Part shown: in pieces, positions 38,087-47,868 of the stretch | Layout: every line of letters begins with the position of its first letter | Numbering within the stretch: the first letter of the stretch is position 1 | Assembly: GCA_002917075.1 (NCBI GenBank) | Contig: NTMA01000001.1 | Location: 62,001-126,000 of the forward strand | Source of the DNA: Hawksworthiomyces lignivorus | Lineage: Eukaryota; Ascomycota; Sordariomycetes; Ophiostomatales; Ophiostomataceae | DNA length: 64,000 nucleotides | Direction of reading: 5' to 3' | Program-made: the position numbers and the translations under genes | The notes under the pieces: generated by a model | What the model was told of the DNA's origin: nothing | The model's database searches: none | Seen by the model: only the letters and a program-made list of their open reading frames with translations

Positions 38087-41038
38087 ATGGCCTCACCTCT
38101 CTCACCTCTTCAAATCGCGTCGCTCAACAGCATTCTCACACCGCAAACCAACCAACAGTTGAGCTACGGGTCTTACGAAGTCGTCCACGCGTCTTCTGTT
38201 ACTACGACACGCCTTCTGGCTGACAACGACGAGAACGACAGCTACTCCACCAAGACGTCATTTGCAGCGAGCTTCGCCAAGGAGAACGGTTCCAGAACAC
38301 ACATCAACACCATGGACGCAGCCGGCATCGCCTCGGCTGCGGCAGCACCGTCAGTACCAGGAACTGACTTCCATCAGCAGCAGCAGCAGCACAGCAACAG
38401 CAGCAGCCAGGAAAACATGTCACCAAATCACGCGGCCAAGCCCGTGCCATCCACAATCGCATCTGTAGCGCGACCCTCCCGACCCGGCTCGCGGATCCTC
38501 TCGGGCAGTGAGCTGTCCCCCCTCAAGATCCTGCAGGGCCGCGTGACGGGCGGGCCGCCATCGTCATCGGCGGGCAGCACCGCGACGGCGGGCAGCCCGG
38601 CCTCGCCAGACAGCGGCGCAGAGAGCCGCCGAGACGGCAGCAGCGGCGGCGGCGACGACCAGGCGTCTTCGACCGCCTCCTCGCCGCCGCCCGCCCTCCC
38701 GCCGCAGCGCACGCTGTCCTCCTCGTCCTCTGCGTCGGGCCAGATGCTGCCGCCAGCGCTGCCGCTGGGGCGCACACCTCGCAAGTTCACGTCGCCCGAC
38801 AAGCGGTTCCCCGTCAAGATCAGCGTCCCGCCCGTGGCAGCAGCCGCTACGGCAGCCGCCGCCGCCGCGGCTACGGCTGCGCCGCCCCCAGCAGGACCCC
38901 ACTCTCCGAAGCAGCAGCCTCAGCAGTTCCAGAAAGCACCAAGCTCTCCGACCTCCCAGGCCCTGTTTGCCAGCATACAGAAGCAGCAGCAGCCCCTGCA
39001 CGGGCGGCAGATGAGCCTAGACGAGGCCATCCAGCTGAACGAGGGCTTGAAGCAGGCCATTGAGATCTTCGAAGACGAGACCAGCAACTTTGAGAACAGC
39101 CTGGACGGCGGCGACGTCAACGGCGGTGGCAGCAGCAGCGCCAGAAAAAACAACGGCGGCAGCAGCAGCAACAGCACATACAGATCACACCACCACCGGC
39201 ACAGCAGCCTCGTCAACGGCATCATCGAAGACTTTGCGTCCCGGGACGACGACCCCGTTGGCGCAGACGACACGGTGATCAGCACGTTCAGCAACTTCTC
39301 GGCCGTGCCAAACATCGCGTCGATGCGGACGCCCCGCGGGAATGGCGCTACTGCTGGGCCCGACGGACCCCTACCCAACCAGACAGGCTCCTACGAGTCC
39401 GGCAACACCACAAACCTGCTGATGGACTTCACGGAGCAGCTGCGGTTCGCGCACAGCCAGCAGCAGACGTCCTCTCGCAGCCCGTTCGCCCACCCGTCCG
39501 CCGCCGGCGCCGGCATCCCGTCAGTAAATGGTAACGGTGCGGTTGCGGCGACGCCGCAGCGCAAGAACCTGGTCAACCTCCTAGACTTTGAGATCCCGCC
39601 ACTGCCGACGCCGCGCAGCATCCCCACGGTGACGCCACGCGAACTGGAGAGCCTCAAGTCCAACTTCCTGTCGGAGATCAGCAGCCTCAAGGCCACACTG
39701 AGCGGCAAGGAGGCCGAAGTAACGGCGCTCAAGACGGCCATCGGCGACGCCGAGAAGCGCGTCGGCGTGTGCATGGAGCAGCTGCGCGAGGAGCGGGGCG
39801 CGCGCGACCAGCTGGCTGAGGAGAAGGACCAGTGGGAGCGGCGTGGCCGCGAGATGGACGAGGTGCTGCGCAAGGTTAAGGGCGAGATCGTTCTGGGCCA
39901 GCGCGACCGCGAGGAGCTCGAGGCCAAGCTGGACGAGTCCGAGAAGCGTCGCGAGGCCGCCGAGATGATGGCCCAGGAGGCCGAGACCAAGATGGCCGTC
40001 ATGCGGGCGGGCCGGGCCACCGGCGAGACGTCGGGCGCCGATGGCAAGTCGCGGAGCCCCGGCGGGTCCTCGTCTAGCGCGTCGGTCCAGCGCGAGGTCG
40101 AGGTCGCCGTCGAGCGCGTCGCGCGCGAGCTGCACGCGGCGTACAAGGCCAAGCACGAGACCAAGGTGACGGCGCTCAAGAAGAGCTACGAGGCGCGGTG
40201 GGAGAAGCGCGTGCGCGACCTCGAGGCCGCCGCGGCCGCGCTGGCCGAGGAGAACGAGAAGTTGCGGATCGGTCGCGACGCCACCCTGACGCGTATGCTG
40301 GCCGGCGGTGAGGAGGAGCGCCGCGCCGAGGAGGAGCGCCGCCAGCGTGCCGCCCACGACGCCGCCCAGATCAAGGAGCTGGGCGCCGAGGTCGAGAAGC
40401 TCGAGGCCGTCGTCCGCACCGTCAAGGCCGACAACGCCGAGCTGCGCTCCCTGCTCGAGCAGGAGCGCGTCGAAAAGGGCGAGCTCGTCATCCTGGCCGA
40501 GGAGATGATGTCCATGCAGCAGCAGAGCTTCATCGCCTCGGCGGCTGCGCCGCCGCCGCCTCCTCCCCAGTCACAACAACATCATTATCATCAACAACAA
40601 CAAGAACATCAGCAGCAGCAGCAGCAACAACAAGCTCAAGCTCCCCCGTCGCCGCGGAAGCCCAAGACGCCCGCTGCCAAGCGAACGTCCTTCTCGGCCG
40701 CCAACGGCCCGCCGAGCAGCATCCGGAACAGCATGATGGCCGGCCCGACCACGACCAGTAACGGCACCAGCAACGGCACCACCACGACGCCGGGCCGCGC
40801 CCGCCCCATGAGCATGCACGGCACCGGCAGCCGCATCTCCGGCCTCAAGCCGCCCAGCAGCTCGGTCATGACCACGGGTGGGGCGCCCAGCCGCATCGGC
40901 CGCCTCGGCCACGACCGGAAGCAGGGCAGCACGAGCAGCACCGGCGGCATCCCGCGGCCCGGAAGCGGCCTCAGCATGCGCAACGGCGGCCTCATGAGCT
41001 CCATCGAGAAGATGGGCAACTACCGCGGGCGGGAATGA
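38087..41038 (+). CDS. Large coiled-coil protein of unknown function, disordered ends
   Basis: A single uninterrupted frame of 983 residues that I cannot assign to a named family. The first 500 residues are low-complexity (Ser, Gln, Pro, Ala). They contain short motif-like islands (RPGSRILSGSELSPLKIL, SPDKRFPVKISVPP, QMSLDEAIQLNEGLKQAI) that look more constrained than their surroundings. A proline-rich linker (FEIPPLPTPRSIPTVTPRE, near 505-525) leads into a long heptad-rich coiled coil at about 525-820, rich in Glu, Lys and Arg. Next are poly-Gln/His stretches (near 825-850) and a basic Ser/Gly/Arg C-terminus with repeated R-I-G/S-G-L and R-P-x-S patterns. Coiled coil plus a basic Ser-rich tail is common in microtubule, spindle pole or septum-associated proteins, so a cytoskeletal role is a guess. 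There is no signal peptide or membrane segment. Strongly coding GC-rich composition supports the frame; no intron is needed. Confidence 0.85.
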   Translation: MASPLSPLQIASLNSILTPQTNQQLSYGSYEVVHASSVTTTRLLADNDENDSYSTKTSFAASFAKENGSRTHINTMDAAGIASAAAAPSVPGTDFHQQQQQHSNSSSQENMSPNHAAKPVPSTIASVARPSRPGSRILSGSELSPLKILQGRVTGGPPSSSAGSTATAGSPASPDSGAESRRDGSSGGGDDQASSTASSPPPALPPQRTLSSSSSASGQMLPPALPLGRTPRKFTSPDKRFPVKISVPPVAAAATAAAAAAATAAPPPAGPHSPKQQPQQFQKAPSSPTSQALFASIQKQQQPLHGRQMSLDEAIQLNEGLKQAIEIFEDETSNFENSLDGGDVNGGGSSSARKNNGGSSSNSTYRSHHHRHSSLVNGIIEDFASRDDDPVGADDTVISTFSNFSAVPNIASMRTPRGNGATAGPDGPLPNQTGSYESGNTTNLLMDFTEQLRFAHSQQQTSSRSPFAHPSAAGAGIPSVNGNGAVAATPQRKNLVNLLDFEIPPLPTPRSIPTVTPRELESLKSNFLSEISSLKATLSGKEAEVTALKTAIGDAEKRVGVCMEQLREERGARDQLAEEKDQWERRGREMDEVLRKVKGEIVLGQRDREELEAKLDESEKRREAAEMMAQEAETKMAVMRAGRATGETSGADGKSRSPGGSSSSASVQREVEVAVERVARELHAAYKAKHETKVTALKKSYEARWEKRVRDLEAAAAALAEENEKLRIGRDATLTRMLAGGEEERRAEEERRQRAAHDAAQIKELGAEVEKLEAVVRTVKADNAELRSLLEQERVEKGELVILAEEMMSMQQQSFIASAAAPPPPPPQSQQHHYHQQQQEHQQQQQQQQAQAPPSPRKPKTPAAKRTSFSAANGPPSSIRNSMMAGPTTTSNGTSNGTTTTPGRARPMSMHGTGSRISGLKPPSSSVMTTGGAPSRIGRLGHDRKQGSTSSTGGIPRPGSGLSMRNGGLMSSIEKMGNYRGRE

Positions 41039-41778
41039 TTGTCCACATTTTTTGCTGTGGTGCGGCGCCTGCTTCTGCCCTGCTCTGCTCTGTCCTAATC
41101 TGTTTCTTGCTTCTTATCTCACACACGCACACACACACACACACACATTTACACACACACAAACACGCACCTTCACCTTCTTCTCGCCCCTGTGTTCTTT
41201 ATTTTCGTGTACGATGAAACGACGTTATGTGGAAAGTCAGAATAAAAACTGTCACATCTGGGTTGTCTTGGCCGCCATTCGTGGAAGAAAGGAGAAGAGG
41301 ATAACTGCATGAGGTATTTTGCTCTTATTTTATTTATTATTATTATTATTTTTCACTCTCAGCTCATCCCGACCGGAGGGCTTTCTTTCTTTTTTTCTTC
41401 TCTACTCACTAGATTGGGGTGGGCGAAAAGGAACGGGGGAAGGCGAGATTAAAGAATCAATTTTCCTCAAGATCCTCTCCGTTTAATGTGACTCTCCCTT
41501 ATTTGGTTTTCTCCTCTTCATTATAGAGACTCCGTGGTACAAGGTTGCGGGACAAGCGAGCGTCTCTTCTCTTCTTTGTACATCTTGTATAATTTTTTAC
41601 TCATTGTAAATTGATTGATCCAACACCACATGAATACCGCCATCATATCTCTCTATTTGAATGACATTTTTTGATTGCACACGCACTTTTAGATTCCCAG
41701 ACGATGCCGCTCTTAGAAAACGAAAATAAGGAAAACCAAATCAACAACCCAAAGCCCAGCGCGCTCCCTTTTTTTTGC
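41039..41778. other. Convergent 3' spacer with CA repeat
   Basis: Holds the 3' untranslated regions of two converging genes (the coiled-coil protein and gamma-glutamyl phosphate reductase). A (CA)n microsatellite lies at about 41120-41170 and an ATT-rich tract at about 41328-41351. No gene is seen. Confidence 0.6.
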
Positions 41779-43269
41779 TTATTGTAGCGACAGCGACTCG
41801 TGCTTGAACTGCTTCTTGCCGTCACCGTAGGAGCCGGCCGTCTGGCCGCCGCCGCGCAGCTTGTACTTGTAGATGGTCAGGCCCTCGAGGCCGACGGGCC
41901 CGCGCGAGTGAATCTTGTTGGTGCTGATGCCGACTTCAGTGCCGAAGCCGTAGCGCATACCGTCGGCAAAGCGCGTGGACGCGTTCCAGTAGACGCCGGA
42001 CGAGTCGACGGCGGCCAGAAAGGTCTCGGCGTGGGCCTCGGACGGCGTGAGGATAGCGTCGGTGTGGTGCGAGCCGTGCGCGTTGATGTGGGCGACGGCG
42101 GCGGCCAGCGAGGGCACGGTCTTGACGGCGAGGTCCAGCGACAGGAACTCGGTATCAAAGTCGTCGTCGACGGCGTCGGCGACCTTGGCCAGGCGGGCCT
42201 CGCGGGCGCCGTCGCTGGGCAGCGCCGCCTGCAGGGCGGCCTTGGCGGCGGGGTCGCAGCGCAGCGTGACGCCAGCGTCGAGCAGGGCGGCGGCGGCGGC
42301 GGCAAAGGCCGGCTCGCCCAGCGCCTGCTCGTGCACCAGCAGCGTCTCGGTGCTGTTGCAGGCGGCCGGGTAGGCGGTCTTGGCGTCGAGCAGCACGCGG
42401 GCGGCCTGGGCGGCGTCGGCGAAGCCGGCGTCCAGAAACGTCGCGCACAGGCCGTCGGCGTGGCCCAGCACGGGGATGCGCGTGCCCGCCTTGATGGACC
42501 GCACCAGCTCGTTGGAGCCGCGCGGCACCACCAGGTCGATGTCGCGGTCCAGCGCCAGCAGCTCCTGCACGACGTCGCGGCGCGTCACCAGCTGCACGGC
42601 GGCCGGCGGCACGCGAGCATCGGCGGCGGCGGCGGCAGCGCCGCCACGGGGCGGCGCCGCGAGCGCCTCAGACAGCACCGTGGCCATGGCCAGCATGGTC
42701 TTGGTGGACTCCTTGCCGCCCTTGAGCAGGGCGGCGTTGCCCGACTTGACGGCCAGGGCGGCGATGTTGGCCAGAACCTCGGGCCGCGCCTCAAAGATGA
42801 CGAGCAGCACGCCGATGGGGCAGGTGACCCGCTCGAGCACGAGGCCGTCGTCGAGCCGCGTGCGCAGCGTGACTCGGCCGACTTTGGGAGGGAACCGGTT
42901 AGCATTTTCCGAGGCTGCCATGAGCGTCTATTCATGCTTGCCCATAGGTGAACGAGAGCAATACACACCTGGATCATCCAATGCCCGCACGTCTAGTATG
43001 CCCTGCAGCATGTCCTCGAACTTGCCCTTGCGGCCGAGGTCGAGCCGGGAGACGAGGGATGGGTTCAGCCGACCCTCTGCAGCTTCTTTTTGCGCCAGCG
43101 CCAGATCTTCTGCGTTTGCAGCCAGGATGGAATCCCGCGCACCGGCCAGTGCATCGTGCATGGCCAGGAGCGCATCGTTGCGTGCGTCGGCAGACAGCGT
43201 AGCTAGGACATGTGAGGCAGCTTTCGCCGCACGAGCAGCATCGGCCGGCGCTGCGTCGGTCAGAGACAT
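41779..43269 (-). CDS. PRO2: Gamma-glutamyl phosphate reductase (glutamate-5-semialdehyde dehydrogenase)
   Basis: Second enzyme of proline synthesis: reduces gamma-glutamyl phosphate with NADPH to glutamate semialdehyde, in the cytosol; equivalent to yeast Pro2 and bacterial ProA. Exons in transcript order are 42969-43269 and 41779-42881, giving 467 residues. The 87-bp intron (GTGTGT...AAAG, branch ATGCTAACC) joins ALDDP to VGRVTLRTRLDDGLV. Family motifs follow: CPIGVLLVIFEARPEV, LKGGKES, the catalytic-Cys motif YPAACNSTETLLVH (Cys near 275), and the C-terminal GTEVGISTNKIHSRGPVGLE. An Ala/Gly/Pro-rich insertion (about residues 173-190, with six Ala in a row) is unusual and fits the very high GC of this gene. 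It converges on the coiled-coil gene and diverges from the transporter. Confidence 0.97.
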
Positions 43270-45449
43270 GGCTGTATGAGATAATGGGTGAAGGAATATG
43301 TCAATAAGACAAATCAGAATACATCAAACAGTAGACTATGTATACAATCGCCACACACGCACGAGGCTGGCTTCTCTCCAATATAAAAGTGGGCGCATCT
43401 GCCGGAAGAGTCACTTTGCGGCAGAAAAAAATAGACACTTATACGCATAGAAAGGCCCTTCACCGCCCGCGCCGGCTTGGCCCCCGCAATAAGAGCCATG
43501 CTTGGATCGGATGGCAAGACCGATCGAGCGCTCTTTCTTCAAATGTGACTGTTTTCTTGCAAATTTGAATACAGAAAGTGGCAATCGCAAGGCTGTTCCT
43601 TCTTTGTCACGTGGAGAGGTAAATTCGGGCATAGTAAAGAAAACCAGACTTCAATCCATTTCTTTTCCTCAATGTAATGCTGGCTTCGTTTTTTGCTCTC
43701 CAATGTCGTATTTTTTACAAGGCGTGCTATTGGAGCTTGCACTCTTCCCACTAGCGACGGGTACCTGTACCCGCGTATCAAGCTCACGGATTGTTACTCG
43801 AGGTCGCGCAACGACCAAAATCTAGCCATACCTCTTGCAGTGCGCAGTATATATCGACGAGGTAGCAACTTCACAGCGACAAAGGATAGAAGTCCAGTGT
43901 AATAGCCAGCCTGGTGCTGGTCTGCCTCATTCAAACTGGCTCTTGCGGCGCCTGGCATCATTGCTGTCTCAAGGCCAACGGCTCACAACGGCACAATACA
44001 ACTATATCAATGGACGCAGTGTGAGCTTTTCACATAAGACTGCCGATCCGAGCTCCGGAATGCGGACCTCGTTATGCTTTCCCCCTCTCCAAGTCGGCCT
44101 TACAAGATCTATGCCGGCAGTCGGAAGTCGGAGATGCTGAATACCGTGAGCCTTTGGTATTGCTCCTGGATTGCGACAATTGGTGTGCTTTGTGACATCG
44201 TACAGGGTAGACTCGGCACTAAGACAAAACCGAGCTCAGTTCAGTCTGCTACGTACCATGTGGTGCGGAAACAGGACGGGGAGTGCCATCTCGTCCTATT
44301 AAACCAGCCAAATGAAATATTGGGGGTCCAACAAAATCTCCTTAGTCACGCCCTCTCGCAAAGTGTCATTGCCTTTCAGCAGCATGCCGATTATCCGTGC
44401 TATCTAAGTTTTTCACTTAGATAGCATATTCCCTCGCCCTGCACCATAACTCATCCCTCCCTATAATTATTATTGCTTTCCTTTAATAGTCACTGTTCCC
44501 GGTGACCAGGTACTGCTGCTATAGACTGACGGCATATGTACCGCGTCCCCACGGGATAGCGCTTAGCTAGATCTAATTTTGCATTTTCCTCAGAGCTATC
44601 GCACAATATCAGAGCTCTCACGATGGTTACAGACCTGGAATGAACTTTCATCGAAAATGTAGCCATTGAGAACGGGCCTCGCGTCATTTTAAAGGCAGGG
44701 CAAAAAAAAACCAAAAAAAATAAGAAAGACGAGATAGGGTAGTACTGTGGGAGTCGTCACCTCCAAACTTGCTCGAGACCCCGTATTTGATTGCGTCTCC
44801 GCCGCCGGACATCGGCCGGTCATGGGGGAGGGTACAGGTTGCCGCCTCTGCTTTAATCCTTTACCTAAGAAAGCATCGCCGAATGACGCCTCCCTCCTCT
44901 TTCTTCTACTGAAAGAGAGCCTAGGGCGAGTCGGTACCGGGCACTAGGCGCTTTGTTTTGCCCCTGTGCCTCGTGCCCATGCTCTCATTGTCTGCCCTTG
45001 ACGGGGGGGCGCTCAGGCGACTTGCGTCCATATTGTAGGGGGCCATAAAAACTAAATGCTCGGTTATTGACTGCACGTTTCCCGTCTTCTTATCGTACAG
45101 GCGATCGTTTATTTCCGTCTCCACAACTCCCCAGATCAAATAAAAGTTTCTGGCTTCCACCCTTAAGTAGCTATTTGGTTCAATTATCATTTTCTACCAT
45201 TTTTGCTTGACTTTTGGCGCTGCTGTGCGGAAGACTGAGAGAAGATCGAGACGCGAAGGACAACTTCTGTGATAATATAGACGACAAGCTGATGCGGAAA
45301 GCGTATAAGTGCTCCGTCATATCTTAGTTGGATTGAAGTGATACGCAAATCGCAAAGAGCCGAGGCAGTATTGACAAATTGCGCGGGTCACCTACAGCAC
45401 CAGGTTTTTCTCTATAGATCTTACGGCAGACAAATCTGCAGTACTCGTC
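43270..45449. promoter_or_regulatory. Divergent intergenic region between PRO2 and the DHA1 transporter
   Basis: Must hold both promoters. Frames are short (up to 116 residues) and unrecognised. It contains a perfect 12-bp hairpin at 44398-44426 and CGG-triplet sequence near 44800-44820 (CCGCCGGACATCGGCCGG). Zn2Cys6 regulators bind CGG triplets, so this could be a site, but nothing proves it. No core promoter elements stand out. Confidence 0.4.
44398..44426. other. Perfect 12-bp inverted repeat (hairpin)
   Basis: Left arm TGCTATCTAAGT (44398-44409), loop TTTTC, right arm ACTTAGATAGCA (44415-44426), with no mismatch. It lies in the middle of the divergent spacer, about 1.1 kb from either start codon. 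It could form a cruciform or RNA hairpin, be a dyad binding site, or be the remnant of a small inverted-repeat element. Confidence 0.85.
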
Positions 45450-47572
45450 ATGGCAGAAGAGGACGGGGAACGAGCAGGAGACCAGCAGCGCAATCTGGAT
45501 CTCGACCGCTCGCCAACATCTACTGGAGGGTTGACGGGCTCAACACACGCCGACGCGCCGTCGCGCGAGGATGACAGCTCTGAGGGTGACACCGAGGTGC
45601 ATGGCGAGAAGGGGGGGAGCTCAGGCTCTCTGGGTGAGAAAGGCACACAGCATGGTGAGGAGGCTGGCGAACCAGCAGCAAGAAACAACTTTGAGCACGA
45701 AAAGATTAGCGGAAACAGGAGTGCGGATGGAGAAGTAGATGAGGATATATACGACAAAAGCAACGAGCGGCAAGAAAAAGATGAGGACGACGATGATGAT
45801 GCCGAGCCTCCAGAAGATGACGGAATTCCTCCTTTCGCTGATGAGCCAAGCGCCGGGGAGCAGGCCGCCGAGATTATGCAGGCGCGGTCCCGGTCTCGGG
45901 GCCGTACGCCGTCAACACACTCCCGCGCACCAGTCATTGTACCCCGGTCACAGCGGAGAGGCTTGTTCGGCCAGTTCACCATCTTGCCGGAAGTTGAGCG
46001 GCCGTATGACTACCAAAGAAAGACGAAATGGTTGATCACCTTGATCGTTGCCCTGTCGGCCGCTGCCGGTCCCATGGGCTCATCTATCTTCTACCGTGAG
46101 TTGCCAAAGGAAGAGTGTTGTTCAAGCATCAGAACTAATAGTAAGCATGAACAGCCGCCCTGAGCGAACTATCCAAGGATCTTCATACGTCGGATACGAT
46201 TGCCAATTTGACCGTCGCTCTGTACATGCTTTCTATGGGCATTTTCCCGCTGTGGTGGTAAGTTCTGTTCTACTGCCAGTCGCAATGCTGTCGCAATTTT
46301 AGAGTCTGACACGGTTTCAGGTCGTCCTTCTCTGAGACGCTGGGCCGTCGCAGCATCTACATCATATCTTTCGCTCTTTTCGTAGTCTTTTCCGTCTTGA
46401 GCGCCATCAGTCGCAGCATTGGCATGCTCATTGTGATGCGCGTCCTGGGCGGTGGTGCCTCGGCCTCGGTCCAAGCGGTTGGTGCCGGCACCCTGGCCGA
46501 TATCTGGGAGGTGCACGAGCGCGGTCGTGCCATGGGCATCTTTTACCTGGGCCCGCTTACGGGGCCCCTCTTTGCGCCCATCATCGGCGGCGCGCTGTCG
46601 CAGCGCTGGGGCTGGCAGTCCACCATGTGGTTCCTGACCATCTATGGCGGTCTGACGCTGGTCATGCTCTTTTTCTGCCTGCCCGAGACGCTGTCGAAGC
46701 ACCGTCGCCCGCCTCCAGAGCTGCAGTCCGGGCCTCGCGCAGTCGACGAAGAGCGCGCTGGCAATGCCGGCGACGCCGCTGCCGCCCCTCTCTCGCGCAT
46801 ATCTACCGTGCGGTCGGTGCGCGTGCACACGCAGCGCTTGGCCGTCTTCTTCAAGCATGCCTTTGTGCACCCGCTGTCGGTGCTGCTGTACCTGCGGTTC
46901 CCGCCCATCATCCTGACGGTCGTGTACAGCTCCGTGACGTTCGGGTCGCTGTTCGTGCTCAACGTCAGCTTGCAGTCGGCCTTCTCGCTGCCGCCGTACG
47001 GCTTCAGCGAGCTCATCGTGGGCCTGCTGTACATCCCCAGCAGCCTGGGCTACATCACGGCCTCGCTGCTGGGCGGCCGCTGGATCGACAACATTATGGC
47101 GCGCGAGGCCCGCAAGGCCGGGCGGTACGACGCCAACGGAAAGCTGATCTACCTGCCCGAGGACCGCATGCGCGAGAACGCGTGGCTGTCGGCCAGCATG
47201 TTCCCCGGCGCGCTCATCTGGTTCGGCTGGACGGCGCAGCACGGCGTCTACTGGCTGGTGCCGTCCATTGCCAACTACTTCTTCGGCGTGGGCAGCATGC
47301 TCGTCTTCGGCGCCGTCACCACGATGCTGACCGAGTTCATGCCGCGCCGCAGCTCTGGCGGCATCGCCCTCAACAACTTCCTCCGCAACATCTTCTCCTG
47401 CGTCGGCGCCATCATCGCCCAGCCGCTCATCGACGCCATGGGCTACGGCTGGCTCTGCACCATGGTGGCGCTGCTCAGCTTCATCATCGGCAACGTCTGT
47501 ATCTTCCTGCTGCGGCGGTACGGCGCCAAGTGGCGTAAGGAGATGGACGAGAAGCTGAGCAAGCTCTCGTAG
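45450..47572 (+). CDS. MFS transporter, DHA1 drug/polyamine:H+ antiporter type (Qdr/Dtr/Tpo-like)
   Basis: Membrane exporter of the 12-helix DHA1 group, which moves drugs, polyamines or related compounds across the plasma membrane in exchange for protons. Exons are 45450-46095, 46155-46257 and 46321-47572, giving 666 residues. Introns of 59 bp (branch AACTAAT) and 63 bp are joined as SSIFYPALSEL and FPLWWSSFSETLGRR, both matching the family. The first helix begins after PEVERPYDYQRKTKW near residue 195. The DHA1 motif A region is SETLGRRSIY; GAGTLADIWEVHERGRAMG and GPLTGPLFAPIIGGALSQRW are the loops and helix signature expected for Qdr3/Tpo-type proteins. About 190 N-terminal residues are acidic, Ser-rich and disordered, with a D/E run, longer than in most relatives. 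Diverges from PRO2. The substrate cannot be told from sequence. Confidence 0.92.
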
Positions 47573-47868
47573 GGAGAGAAGAGGCAAAGCTGTGGCAAGG
47601 GGGGGTAAAAAAAATATATGGATGGGAAAACAGTGGCTGGGAGGTAACGTGCAAAGGGATGAACTGCATTTCGAGAAAAGTAATACCTAATTGGGCTTGT
47701 GTAATAAATAATACGGAGCATAGCATTGATGCAAATATTTTTTTAATTTGGTCATAATTTTGACCATTCAGAGCAGAGACGCAGATGCCATTGTAGTACA
47801 GAATGACAAATACCTCATATCAGATAATATACCGAGAATCATACGCAGCACAAGCACGCTCCCGTCTC
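47573..47868. other. Convergent 3' spacer
   Basis: A 296-bp AT-rich stretch between the stop codons of the DHA1 transporter and the PLP enzyme. It should hold both 3' ends. One TACGGAG near-motif lies at about 47713. Nothing else is seen. Confidence 0.6.

Noticed and set aside
41800..42951. 383-residue plus-strand frame opposite PRO2
   Set aside because: It is the antisense shadow of the GC-rich PRO2 exon. The minus strand carries all the conserved enzyme motifs.
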